The notes under the pieces: generated by a model | Database searches by the model: none | Seen by the model: the letters and a program-made list of their open reading frames with translations, nothing else | What the model was told of the DNA's origin: nothing | Position numbers and translations under genes: made by a program | DNA from: RGIG7213 sp045540335 | Lineage (GTDB): Bacteria; Bacillota; Clostridia; Oscillospirales; CAG-272 | Reading direction: 5' to 3' | DNA: 64,000 bases | Assembly: GCA_045540335.1 (NCBI GenBank) | Contig: JAZQHC010000049.1 | Location: 19,482 to 83,481 of the forward strand | Shown: piece by piece, positions 18,432 through 26,562 of the stretch | How the letters are laid out: each line of letters opens with the position of its first letter | Position numbering within the stretch: position 1 is the first letter of the stretch

Positions 18432-20021
18432 TTACAGCAAGGTGCTGTCAATTTTATTGTAATGGGTTAAAACATCGTTAATAAAATCATCCCACATATC
18501 GTTTTCCCTCATGCAAGAAGGACAATTTTTTCCCGAAAAAGCATTATGCTGGCGAACGTTTTCAATAGGCAGATCGTATTTTTTCATCAATTCTGCCGCC
18601 AGTATTGCCGTGTTTTTTACTGCTTTTATAAACGCTTTAGATGGCTTTTCGCCCCTTGGCTGCTTGTTAAGGCATATTTCTATACCTATTCCGTAAAGGT
18701 TACCCTCTCCCTCGCCGCCGTCGCCTGCATGGTAGGCCGCCTCTTCCTCGGGCAGGGATTTATATATTGCCTCGTCATCAACCGTGTAATGCCACGCAAG
18801 GGGTCTGTCACCTTCCTTAAAGCCTTTAAGATATTGGCTGTGGGCTTTCGCACCTGCACCCTCGCGCCAGTTATCCGTATTATGTATTACAACGTATTTT
18901 GCGCCAACATTTCCCCTTTCATACCTGCGGTTTATGCGGTCTTTATCGACATAGTCGGCAATAACGGGCATTTCTTCTGAAGTACCGTGGGAAATGTACG
19001 TAACAAATCTTTCAGGGCGTTGCTGTACTATATAGCACGCACCGTATCGCCAAGTCGGTAAAAATTCTGAAAGAAGTACGGTAATTTTTCCGTTTTCTGC
19101 GGCAGGATCGTTTATGTAAAGCCAATCGTCACCGTTTTTGGTTATATATCCGGTAACTACAAGCAAATGACCGTTGGTTTTTCTTTCGGGGTATCCGCTT
19201 TTAGTCCATTGCCCTTCTGATACTTTGATCGAGCAAGCAACCGCAACGCCTTTAGATAAGGCGTATTTAAGCGAATCGCCGTCGTAAAAATCAACAAACG
19301 AATTCAATCCCTTTTCGCCCGGATAAGAAGCATTATACGACCAATTTCCGAATATTTCGTTGCCGTTATCAAAAACGTCATACGCAACATCCTCTAAAGG
19401 TACGGCAACGCCCATATAATCCATTTCCATACATATAGACGTCGGGGAACATATTCTTCCGCCTATAACATCAACCGTACCTTGTCTTTTCACGGGAACG
19501 TGGTTTTGCACTTTAAGACATTCGGTTTTGGGAAGCCTGCCGTTTTCTGTATTGAGGGCAAAATTCACGCTGAAGACGACAGGCGATTTTTCACCCATCG
19601 TTATTTCTATTTTATACTTAAATCTCGTGTGTTTTTCGTTGAAGGTAAGAATGTCAATATCTATACTGCCGGTAGTTGCCTTCGTGCTCTTTGATGAAGG
19701 AACGCCCCTTTTGCTTGACCATATTCCCCATGAAAACCATTCTTCGCCATTACAGCTTGCAAAAACCTCTACCTTTCCGCCGTAGGTTTTGCAATTCCAA
19801 GAAGCGGTTATAACGTTAAATTCTTGGCTTGTTACCCAATCAGATATAAAAACACCTTTTTCGTATCCTTCTTTAAGCGTTAATCCGTCGTTGTAAAATC
19901 GAAGACCCTCGCATTCACCGTTAAGCTCGTTTGCAAAAAAGCATATCGAGCGATGGTGTACATCTATCGGACAATGGTAAAAATCGTTTTCTATATCAAG
20001 ATCTACAAAATATTTATCCAT
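18432..20021 (-). CDS. C39-like cysteine peptidase fused to N-acetylmuramoyl-L-alanine amidase, no signal peptide
   Basis: A 529-residue fusion. Residues about 1-165 form a beta-rich region of unknown role. The peptidase_C39_2-like domain (about 175-335) has Gln180, CSPTS (Cys191), NGHLLVVTGY (His285) and YINDPAA (Asp305). The Amidase_2 domain (about 370-515) has VVIHNT (His380), GIGIEIC (Glu448) and QHNAFSGKNCP (His492, Cys500) as zinc and catalytic residues. It should cleave a peptide and the MurNAc-L-Ala bond. No hydrophobic N-terminal segment is present, so export is unexplained; it may act in the cytosol, be released by lysis or use a non-classical route. It has its own promoter and heads a unit with nfo. 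Confidence 0.87.
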   Translation of the reverse strand: MDKYFVDLDIENDFYHCPIDVHHRSICFFANELNGECEGLRFYNDGLTLKEGYEKGVFISDWVTSQEFNVITASWNCKTYGGKVEVFASCNGEEWFSWGIWSSKRGVPSSKSTKATTGSIDIDILTFNEKHTRFKYKIEITMGEKSPVVFSVNFALNTENGRLPKTECLKVQNHVPVKRQGTVDVIGGRICSPTSICMEMDYMGVAVPLEDVAYDVFDNGNEIFGNWSYNASYPGEKGLNSFVDFYDGDSLKYALSKGVAVACSIKVSEGQWTKSGYPERKTNGHLLVVTGYITKNGDDWLYINDPAAENGKITVLLSEFLPTWRYGACYIVQQRPERFVTYISHGTSEEMPVIADYVDKDRINRRYERGNVGAKYVVIHNTDNWREGAGAKAHSQYLKGFKEGDRPLAWHYTVDDEAIYKSLPEEEAAYHAGDGGEGEGNLYGIGIEICLNKQPRGEKPSKAFIKAVKNTAILAAELMKKYDLPIENVRQHNAFSGKNCPSCMRENDMWDDFINDVLTHYNKIDSTLL

Positions 20022-20045
20022 TATATATACCTATTTTTTTGTTTC

Positions 20046-20074
20046 ATTTTACAACAAATAATACGAAAAGTCAA
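20046..20074 (-). promoter_or_regulatory. Sigma-A promoter of the C39/amidase-nfo unit
   Basis: On the minus strand: TTGACT (20074-20069), 17-nt spacer, TAAAAT (20051-20046), 25 nt before the start at 20021. Confidence 0.75.
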
Positions 20075-20200
20075 TAGTGCGGTATGATTTATCCATTTTT
20101 ATCCTGTTTTTTTACAGTTAAATCAATATTAAATCAGAATAAAATTCTGCTGACTGCAAAAACTATTCGTTGTAAAATATTATCAAGGCAAGGGGTATTT

Positions 20201-20641
20201 ATGTTCAAGCAAAAAGAAGATTACAGAACGTACGCAAAAGCAAGGGCTGCAAAATCCAAATCGTTGAAAAACTGTACGCTTGCATTCATTTTCGGCGGCG
20301 CTATATGTGTTTTGGGAGAATGCTTTTTTGATATATATAAAATGTTTTTGGATGAAAAAACGTCATCTGCTTTGGTTTCCATTACGCTGATATTTATTGC
20401 TTCTTTATTAACGGGACTGGGTATTTTTGACAAGATAGCAAAGCATGCCGGTGCGGGAACACTTGTGCCGATAACGGGGTTTTCAAATGCGATGACCTCT
20501 CCCGCGCTTGACACAAAAAGCGAGGGGTATATAACGGGTGTTGGCGCGAAAATGTTTACCGTAGCAGGCCCCGTTATTGTTTATGGCACTGTGGCAAGCG
20601 TTATTTACGGAATCATTTATTGGATTACAACATTATTCTGA
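20201..20641 (+). CDS. spoVAC: Stage V sporulation protein AC-like membrane protein
   Basis: A 146-residue protein with a basic N-terminus, four hydrophobic segments and the SpoVAC signature FKQKEDYRTYAKAR, KNCTLAFIFGGAICVLGE, ITGFSNAMTSPALDTKSEG and GVGAKMFTVAGPVIVYG. In B. subtilis SpoVAC is a mechanosensitive-channel-like part of the SpoVA system that moves dipicolinic acid into the forespore. Here it is alone: no spoVAD or spoVAE flanks it. The ATG at 20201 has AAGGGG upstream; the in-frame upstream extension has no ribosome site. I could not find a convincing sigma-G promoter. Confidence 0.9.
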   Translation: MFKQKEDYRTYAKARAAKSKSLKNCTLAFIFGGAICVLGECFFDIYKMFLDEKTSSALVSITLIFIASLLTGLGIFDKIAKHAGAGTLVPITGFSNAMTSPALDTKSEGYITGVGAKMFTVAGPVIVYGTVASVIYGIIYWITTLF

Positions 20642-20647
20642 TACGAA

Positions 20648-20672
20648 AAGGCTTGACCATCGGTCAAGCCTT
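20648..20672. terminator. Convergent hairpin between spoVAC and a hypothetical gene
   Basis: A perfect 11-bp stem, AAGGCTTGACC (20648-20658) with GGTCAAGCCTT (20662-20672), around a 3-nt loop. A short T-run follows on the minus strand. The stop codon of the minus-strand gene (20664-20666) is inside the stem. Confidence 0.8.
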
Positions 20673-21149
20673 AAGTATTCTTTTGAAGAAATCTTTTATT
20701 TTGTCTTTTAGTTTTAACTGTATAGGAGAGGGAAAAGGTTTATCCAACACCCACGGCAATTCAAAGCCGTTAATTACCGAAATTGTAAAATAATCTTCCG
20801 TCTGTTCGTTAGGTGAAGCAAATCCATCTGTTAGAACGATACTGAAAAACAAACCGTCTTGAATATCAATTTCATACAATCCCATATTAACGATTTTACC
20901 GCAAACAGTGTAGTCAACACCGATATATTGAATCGTGTTATCCAATTCAACACTCATACACTCATCGGGCTTGGTTATATCTACACCAAAATCAGCAAGA
21001 AAAGATTCGAGATTCGGAAATTTGCCTTTGATCTGGGCATAGAAATTCTCACAGCATTCGCATTTACATAGTGAGTGCGTTTTATAATAGTCTATCGTTT
21101 TTTCTATATCCGCTTCAAACACATAATCATCTTTTCGAATTATAGTCAT
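20664..21149 (-). CDS. Hypothetical protein with a Cys cluster
   Basis: A 161-residue soluble protein that I cannot assign. The N-terminus has a cluster KCECCENF (about 25-32) that could bind metal. A predicted alpha/beta part with IGVDYTVCGKIVNMGLYEID follows, and the tail is Lys-rich and amphipathic (KDKIKDFFKRILK). The ATG at 21149 has AAGGG upstream; a start further out would run into the preceding terminator. A TATAAT lies at 21174-21169 with a poor -35. It is convergent with spoVAC and separated by a terminator from the rlmL-like gene. Confidence 0.6.
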   Translation of the reverse strand: MTIIRKDDYVFEADIEKTIDYYKTHSLCKCECCENFYAQIKGKFPNLESFLADFGVDITKPDECMSVELDNTIQYIGVDYTVCGKIVNMGLYEIDIQDGLFFSIVLTDGFASPNEQTEDYFTISVINGFELPWVLDKPFPSPIQLKLKDKIKDFFKRILKA

Positions 21150-21186
21150 AATTGCACCCTTTAATTTCATTATACCGCATAATTGT

Positions 21187-21224
21187 TTTAAAAAATGTGA
21201 GCATCGTTCAAATGCCCACATTTT
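21187..21224 (-). terminator. Terminator of the murI/rlmL-like unit
   Basis: On the minus strand AAAATGTGGGCAT (21224-21212) pairs with ATGCTCACATTTT (21204-21192) with one mismatch, followed by a T-run to 21187. Confidence 0.8.
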
Positions 21225-21240
21225 GAAGTACATTTTTAAG

Positions 21241-22359
21241 TCAGCGCGGATTTCTGAAAAACTGGTAATAATTGCATCTTATCATGCCGTTATACAGCCT
21301 GCGTACCGCATCGGCGCGCCTGCCGTAAAGCCTTTGGAAATCTTCACAAGATGATATAACATATATCTGCCATCTATCCAGCTTCGCCCACGACTTGCCC
21401 ATGTTTTTATATAACGACTCCACTTCCTGTGCAGACATCATTCTTTCTCCATACGGGGGATTGCACACTATCGTGCCGCGCCTGCCGTATGTTTCAACGT
21501 CAAGCGCATTTTTTTCAAATACTTTTATGTGTTTTTCCATACCTGCACGCTTTACATTTTCCTGCGTAATAGAAACGCAGGCTGGGTCGATATCAGATGC
21601 AAATGTTTCAAAACAAGAATTTTTAACTATTTTATCGTTTGCTTCCGTTACTGCATCGTACCATAATTTTTTTGCCACAAACGGAAAGCTTTCCGAGGCA
21701 AAGCTGCGGTTTAAGCCCGGCGCTGTATTCGTTAAAAGCATTGCAGCTTCTATGGCAATAGTTCCCGAACCGCAAAACGGATCCCACAAAAGCACGTCTT
21801 CTCTTGCGTGGGCAAGCTTTACAAGCGCGGCGGCAAGCGTTTCGCGTATGGGGGCATCATTGGATACGGGCCTATACCCCCTTTTGTGAAGCGGTACGCC
21901 AGAGGTATCTATCATCATATGAACGTTATCTTTAAGAATAAAAAATTCTATCTGATATTTAACGCCCGTTTCTTCAAAATAGGAAATACCGTATTTTGAT
22001 TTCAGCCTTTCTACGCAGGCTTTTTTTATTATACTTTGACAATCGGGAATTGAAAACAAAGTTGATTTTATGCTGTGCCCCTTAACGGGAAAAGCATCTG
22101 ACTTGCCTATATAATCCTCCCAAGGAAGCGATTTTACCCCATCAAACAGTTGGGTAAAGGTTTTCGCCCCAAACTCGCCAACCAAAATAAGAACCCTTTG
22201 CGCATACCGCAAATTGATATTCAAGCGCGGTATATCGGCAACATCGCCATCGAAAATAACCCTGCCGTCAAGCGTTTGAACGCGTTTTAAGCCCAGGGCG
22301 TCTATTTCTTCGTTTAAAAGCCTTTCTATACCAAAAAGGCACGTTGCAACAAACCGCAT
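21241..22359 (-). CDS. THUMP-domain RNA methyltransferase (RlmL/YpsC-like)
   Basis: A 372-residue protein with an N-terminal ferredoxin-like/THUMP region (about 1-160) and a C-terminal class I SAM methyltransferase. Motifs are DPFCGSGTIAIEAAML (SAM binding, about 193-208) and IVCNPPYGERM (catalytic, about 294-304), which mark N2-guanine RNA methyltransferases. The family relates to RlmL (23S G2445) and B. subtilis YpsC; the target base in Clostridia is not certain. Its ATG overlaps the upstream ASRT-like stop (TAATG), so the two are coupled. Confidence 0.88.
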   Translation of the reverse strand: MRFVATCLFGIERLLNEEIDALGLKRVQTLDGRVIFDGDVADIPRLNINLRYAQRVLILVGEFGAKTFTQLFDGVKSLPWEDYIGKSDAFPVKGHSIKSTLFSIPDCQSIIKKACVERLKSKYGISYFEETGVKYQIEFFILKDNVHMMIDTSGVPLHKRGYRPVSNDAPIRETLAAALVKLAHAREDVLLWDPFCGSGTIAIEAAMLLTNTAPGLNRSFASESFPFVAKKLWYDAVTEANDKIVKNSCFETFASDIDPACVSITQENVKRAGMEKHIKVFEKNALDVETYGRRGTIVCNPPYGERMMSAQEVESLYKNMGKSWAKLDRWQIYVISSCEDFQRLYGRRADAVRRLYNGMIRCNYYQFFRNPR

Positions 22360-22727
22360 TATTCTACGGGATATGCAATGGTCGTCATCAACGCCATTTC
22401 AACCTCTGACGTATCCAAGCGGCTATATTGAACCACGATATTAACGTTTGATTCAACAAGTGCCGCGTACGGTGTATCTCTTGGTATCAATTCGCCTTTA
22501 TCGTTTTTAAGTTTATCCATTCTTATATGGTGCGTTCTGCCCGCTTTGCAAACGGCAGAAAAATCCTTGCAAGTGTCCCTATCCTCAAAAAACAAGGTAA
22601 GATCTATCTTTGCATCGGTATCTGTAGTATTTATAACGCATATTGCCTCGTGGCTGATGCTTTCGTTTTTCGAAACAGAATTCAAAAAACAGTCGGGTAT
22701 AAGCCATGTTTTCTTTCCGTAATTCAT
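22359..22727 (-). CDS. Anabaena sensory rhodopsin transducer (ASRT)-like beta-sandwich protein
   Basis: A 122-residue protein. The ordered motifs WLIPDCF, ISHEAICVINTTD, AKIDLTLFFED, HHIRMDKL, IPRDTPYAALVESNVNIVVQYSRLD and MTTIAYP match the ASRT family. In Anabaena the founding member is a soluble tetrameric transducer of a sensory rhodopsin; bacterial homologues without rhodopsin are predicted to bind a small ligand such as a sugar. No rhodopsin is here. CGGAGGAA is a strong ribosome site. The gene lies between murI and the rlmL-like gene, with a one-base overlap with the latter, so a link to the envelope or translation is possible. Confidence 0.85.
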   Translation of the reverse strand: MNYGKKTWLIPDCFLNSVSKNESISHEAICVINTTDTDAKIDLTLFFEDRDTCKDFSAVCKAGRTHHIRMDKLKNDKGELIPRDTPYAALVESNVNIVVQYSRLDTSEVEMALMTTIAYPVE

Positions 22728-22742
22728 TTAAAATTCCTCCGA

Positions 22743-23546
22743 TTACTCTATATTTACCTTTTCGATCTCCCCGCCGATATCGCCACCCATGAACACACGC
22801 GCGCACGAGTTAAAATTATTCGAAAGGTCGCTTACGAAATATCTTATTTGCCCCGAAGATTGTCTTTGGGATATATTGTCGCTTTGCTTTAAAAAATCTG
22901 CAAGATTTCTTGCCGCTTCCGCCCCTGAATCTATTAAATTAACGTTGGGATATATATTTTTAATTTTATCTGCCAAAAGCGGAAAGTGCGTACAGCCTAA
23001 TATTATCGTATCCACACCGTTTTGTATAAGCGAGTTCATATAGTATTTTATTGCACTTTCCGATATATCGGTATTGATAAGGTCATTTTCCACTATCGGC
23101 ACAAGCAACGGGCATGCAACCGAAAAAACGCGGATATCGCCATTTGACCTTTGCGCTATTTTTCTTTGAAATACTTCGCTTTTAACGGTAGCACCGGTGC
23201 CCATAACGCCTATACTGCCTTTTGTGATTTTAAGTGCAGCATTTACAGAGCTGTCAATAATACCGTATATCGGAACAGGGCAGTTTTCGGATATTTTATC
23301 AAGCGCGATGGCAGAAACCGTGCCGCAAGCGGCAAGCACTGCTTTAACACCGTGGCTTAAAAGAAACTTAACGTCTTCTTCTGCGTATTGCGTTATTTTT
23401 TCTTCACTTCGCGTTCCGTATGGGGTTCTTCCGGTATCACCGAAATATACGAAATCCTCGTGTGGCAAAAGTGTTCTTAAGCTGCGAAGGGCGCATAAGC
23501 CGCCAAGACCGCTGTCAAACACGCCGATTGGTTTGTTTTTGCTCAT
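22743..23546 (-). CDS. murI: Glutamate racemase
   Basis: A 267-residue Asp/Glu racemase family protein. IGVFDSGLGGL (7-17) and DTGRTPYG are typical. The two catalytic cysteines are Cys74 in AACGTVSA and Cys185 in LGCTHFPLL. It converts L-Glu to D-Glu for peptidoglycan. The residue after Cys74 is Gly, where most MurI proteins have Asn (CNTA/CNTS). The start overlaps the ddl stop by one base, so the D-Ala-D-Ala and D-Glu steps are co-translated. Confidence 0.92.
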   Translation of the reverse strand: MSKNKPIGVFDSGLGGLCALRSLRTLLPHEDFVYFGDTGRTPYGTRSEEKITQYAEEDVKFLLSHGVKAVLAACGTVSAIALDKISENCPVPIYGIIDSSVNAALKITKGSIGVMGTGATVKSEVFQRKIAQRSNGDIRVFSVACPLLVPIVENDLINTDISESAIKYYMNSLIQNGVDTIILGCTHFPLLADKIKNIYPNVNLIDSGAEAARNLADFLKQSDNISQRQSSGQIRYFVSDLSNNFNSCARVFMGGDIGGEIEKVNIE

Positions 23547-24610
23547 TACACGCCTTTCTGCATGGCAAGCTGTACCAATTTATCTATTATTTCGGAAGTG
23601 GAAAATCCGATATGATTCATCAAAGAAGGATACATTGATATATTAGTGAATCCCGGTAAGGTGTTTATTTCGTTAAACGTTATATTATCATCAGCATCAA
23701 TAAAGAAATCCACCCTCGACAAGCCGCTGCACCCCAACGCCCTGAACACGCGAAGCGCGTATTGCCTTACCTTTTCGGATATTTCCTCTGAAAGTCTTGC
23801 GGGAATATAGTATGAAGCCGTATCGTTTTTATATTTCGTTTCATAATCGTAAAATTCAGCCCCGGGATTTATCTCACCGCATACAGATGCAATGGGGTCA
23901 TCATTGCCGCAAACGGCAACCTCTATCTCGCGCGCTTTTATGTATTCTTCAATAAGTGCTTCGCCGCCGAATTCAACGGCGCTTTTCAGCGCACCGTACA
24001 AGTCTTCTGCAGAGGAAACCTTAGATGCACCCACAGAAGAACCCGCAGAAACCGGTTTTACGAACACGGGATACCCAAATTGATCCTGCACTTGCTTTGC
24101 AATGCTTTCAAAATGGTTTAAAAAGCGCCTTTGCTTTACGTGGATATATTTCGCAATCGGAATATCCCAATTCTCTGCAACAAGCTTTGTCAAATATTTA
24201 TTCATTGAAGCGGCAGATGCATTTACACCGCAGCCAACATATTTTATACCGCAAATATCAAACAAGCCTTGAAGCCTGCCGTCTTCGCAATATTCACCGT
24301 GCATTGCGGGGAAAACAACGTCGCATGGAAGCTTTTCGCCGTTTTCTGTAAAAAATCCGCCCTTATCAAGCCTTACGCATACGGGGGTTATCTTTTCAGA
24401 CTGCCACGTGTCATTTTTAATGCTTTCGTTACTTCCTTCGTATAAGTACCAGATACCGTCTTTCGTAACGCCTATTTTAAAAACGTCGTATTTATTTTCA
24501 TCCACAGCGTTAAGAATGTTATACGCACTTGTTAAAGATACCTCGTATTCCGAAGATCTTCCGCCAAACATAATACAGAGTTTTATTTTACTCAAATCAT
24601 TCACCTTCAT
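23546..24610 (-). CDS. ddl: D-alanine--D-alanine ligase
   Basis: A 354-residue ATP-grasp ligase. Motifs are MFGGRSSEYEVSL (about 14-26), SAGSSVGASKVSS, LIEEYIKAREIEV, the omega-loop FYDYETKY, and NEINTLPGFTNISMYPS near the end. The omega loop has the Tyr typical of D-Ala-D-Ala ligases and not the D-Ala-D-lactate form. It makes the dipeptide for MurF. The ATG at 24610 overlaps prmC by 14 nt; a TTG at 24595, behind AAGGTG, is a credible alternative start that would leave MSKIKL as N-terminus. Confidence 0.95.
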   Translation of the reverse strand: MKVNDLSKIKLCIMFGGRSSEYEVSLTSAYNILNAVDENKYDVFKIGVTKDGIWYLYEGSNESIKNDTWQSEKITPVCVRLDKGGFFTENGEKLPCDVVFPAMHGEYCEDGRLQGLFDICGIKYVGCGVNASAASMNKYLTKLVAENWDIPIAKYIHVKQRRFLNHFESIAKQVQDQFGYPVFVKPVSAGSSVGASKVSSAEDLYGALKSAVEFGGEALIEEYIKAREIEVAVCGNDDPIASVCGEINPGAEFYDYETKYKNDTASYYIPARLSEEISEKVRQYALRVFRALGCSGLSRVDFFIDADDNITFNEINTLPGFTNISMYPSLMNHIGFSTSEIIDKLVQLAMQKGV

Positions 24611-25427
24611 TCAACAGCGCAACACGGTCGCACCCGTTAATATCGCGCTTTATTTCGCAATAAAGACCGAAGGCCTTTGCAAGATGCTGCATTTTTTCGC
24701 CCTCGTCATATCCTATCTCAAATATTATATTCACACCGTTGGTAAAATGGCAACGGGAACCTTCAATTATTTTTTTATAAAAATCCATTCCGTCTTTTCC
24801 GCCGTCAAGCGCGATATACGGTTCTCTTTTAACTTGCGGTGAAAGAGTATTTATATCATCTGTCGGAATATACGGGGGATTTGATACCAAAAGATCAAAT
24901 TTATCAAGCGACTGCCAGCAGCCGTCATTCATAACGTCAAAGCGCTGAATATTGCATCTGTTCTGCACGTTCAACCTTTCGGCATTGATACGGCATACCT
25001 CAAGCGCATCGTTTGAAATATCAAGTAAAGTGCCGTGCAGATCCGGCATTTCGCACAAAAGCGATATGCCTATGCAGCCGCTGCCGCAGCAAACGTCGGC
25101 AAAGGCATTTATCATTTTGTTTTTTAATGCGTAATGCACAAGCGTTTCCGTATCAAACCGCGGTATAAGAACGCGGTTGTCAACAAAAAACTGTCTTCCG
25201 TAAAAATCGCAACGGTTAAGAATGTACTGCAAAGGCTCACCTTCGCGCAGGAGGGTAAGCCTTTTTAATATTTCATCACATTGTTCAACGGTTAAATCAG
25301 CATCGCCGCATAACAGCAAACGCGCTTTGTCTATACCAAGCGTAAAGCAAATTATTTCATCGCAATCGTGAATAATATCACGGTTATTGCGCCTTATTTC
25401 AGCAATCTTCAACGGCGGTATCCGCAC
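24597..25427 (-). CDS. prmC: Peptide chain release factor N5-glutamine methyltransferase
   Basis: A 276-residue protein with the PrmC/HemK layout: helical N-terminal domain (about 1-75), PLQYILNRCDFYG, SAM loop CCGSGCIGIS and catalytic SNPPYIP (about 181-187). It methylates the GGQ glutamine of RF1 and RF2. No prfA lies next to it; instead it follows the DUF1385 gene with a 29-nt overlap. The start is GTG at 25427 or TTG at 25412; neither has a strong ribosome site, which fits translational coupling. Confidence 0.9.
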   Translation of the reverse strand: MRIPPLKIAEIRRNNRDIIHDCDEIICFTLGIDKARLLLCGDADLTVEQCDEILKRLTLLREGEPLQYILNRCDFYGRQFFVDNRVLIPRFDTETLVHYALKNKMINAFADVCCGSGCIGISLLCEMPDLHGTLLDISNDALEVCRINAERLNVQNRCNIQRFDVMNDGCWQSLDKFDLLVSNPPYIPTDDINTLSPQVKREPYIALDGGKDGMDFYKKIIEGSRCHFTNGVNIIFEIGYDEGEKMQHLAKAFGLYCEIKRDINGCDRVALLNEGE

Positions 25428-26463
25428 TTTCTTCTTTTTTGTCTTCAGGGACTTCCGTCTTTTCTGATTCTTTTTGCTCTTCCTGCGGAAATTCCTCGGG
25501 AAGCGCGGCCTTCAACGCGGCAATTGCACATTCGATCTGTTTTGCATCAGGTTCTTTCGTTGTAAGGCGCTGAACCCACAATCCCGGTGCAGAAAGCGCC
25601 CTTGTAAAAGCATTCGGGTGTTTACCCGCAAGCATTATAAATTCAAAGCCCAAGCCCACTGAAAGCGGAAGCAGCAACAGCTTCAACCCAACGCGCAAAA
25701 CCTTATTTTCCCACGGAAGAAATAAACCTATAACGATACTTAAAATTATCATAACGAACATAAAACTCGTACCGCATCTTGGGTGGTAGCGGGATTGTTT
25801 TTTTACGTTATCAACCGTAAGATCAAGCCCTTTTTCGTAGCAGAAAATACTTTTATGCTCTGCCCCGTGGTATTGAAACGTGCGTTTTATGTCGGGCATC
25901 AACGAGATAAGCGCAAGATAAACAAGAAAAATAACTATCTTCATTACGCCCTCGATAATACTCACGAAATACCCGTTTATACTAATATCACCGCCGCTTA
26001 TTTTGCCAATAATCCAATCAATGCCCGAAGTACCTGCCGTAGGAAGTATCATAAACAAAAATACTGCAAGCAAAAGCCCCAATATCGTGCTTAACACCAT
26101 AACAGCCGTCATAATGCTTTTGCCGAATTTCGCCATAAGCCATTTTTCGAACTTGGTCATTTCCTCTTCTTCGTCAAGCCCTAAGGCTTGTGTTGATACG
26201 TTCAGCGTTTTGAAAGACAGTATCATCATTTCAACGAAGTTTACAACGCCCCTTAAAAGCGGAATGTCAAGTATTTTATATTTTTTACGTACCGAAACGA
26301 ATTTATCCTTCGTTATTTTGATACTGCCGTCGGGCATGCGGGAAGATATTGCCATTTCCTCGCCGCTTTTCATCATTACACCTTCGATGACCGCCTGACC
26401 GCCAACCTTACCTAACCTGCAAGACTGAACGTCTTTTTCTTGATTATTCTTATTTTTTGCCAT
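25399..26463 (-). CDS. DUF1385 integral membrane protein (YqhQ-like)
   Basis: A 354-residue membrane protein. The family motif GGQAVIEGVMMKSGEEMAIS (about 22-41) is followed by several hydrophobic segments near 115-145, 170-190, 225-245 and 250-275. QYHGAEHKSIFCYE and SRYHPRCGTSFMF are also present, where His and Cys could bind metal. The C-terminus is charged and Glu/Lys-rich. The role of DUF1385 is not established. In many Clostridia it lies, as here, next to prmC (and often rpmE/prfA), so it is probably linked to translation termination or envelope upkeep only by operon history. Confidence 0.88.
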   Translation of the reverse strand: MAKNKNNQEKDVQSCRLGKVGGQAVIEGVMMKSGEEMAISSRMPDGSIKITKDKFVSVRKKYKILDIPLLRGVVNFVEMMILSFKTLNVSTQALGLDEEEEMTKFEKWLMAKFGKSIMTAVMVLSTILGLLLAVFLFMILPTAGTSGIDWIIGKISGGDISINGYFVSIIEGVMKIVIFLVYLALISLMPDIKRTFQYHGAEHKSIFCYEKGLDLTVDNVKKQSRYHPRCGTSFMFVMIILSIVIGLFLPWENKVLRVGLKLLLLPLSVGLGFEFIMLAGKHPNAFTRALSAPGLWVQRLTTKEPDAKQIECAIAALKAALPEEFPQEEQKESEKTEVPEDKKEESADTAVEDC

Positions 26464-26531
26464 TTTTTTTACCGTTTCTGTTTTAAATTTGCATTCGTAT
26501 TTTTAATGCTTATAACATTTTACAGCACTAT

Positions 26532-26560
26532 TATATATATTTTTATGCAGATTTTGTTAA
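26532..26560 (-). promoter_or_regulatory. Possible promoter of the DUF1385-prmC-ddl-murI unit
   Basis: On the minus strand: TTAACA (26560-26555), 17 nt, TATATA (26537-26532), then AT-rich sequence to the DUF1385 start at 26463. The -35 differs at one position from consensus. Confidence 0.5.
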
Positions 26561-26562
26561 TA

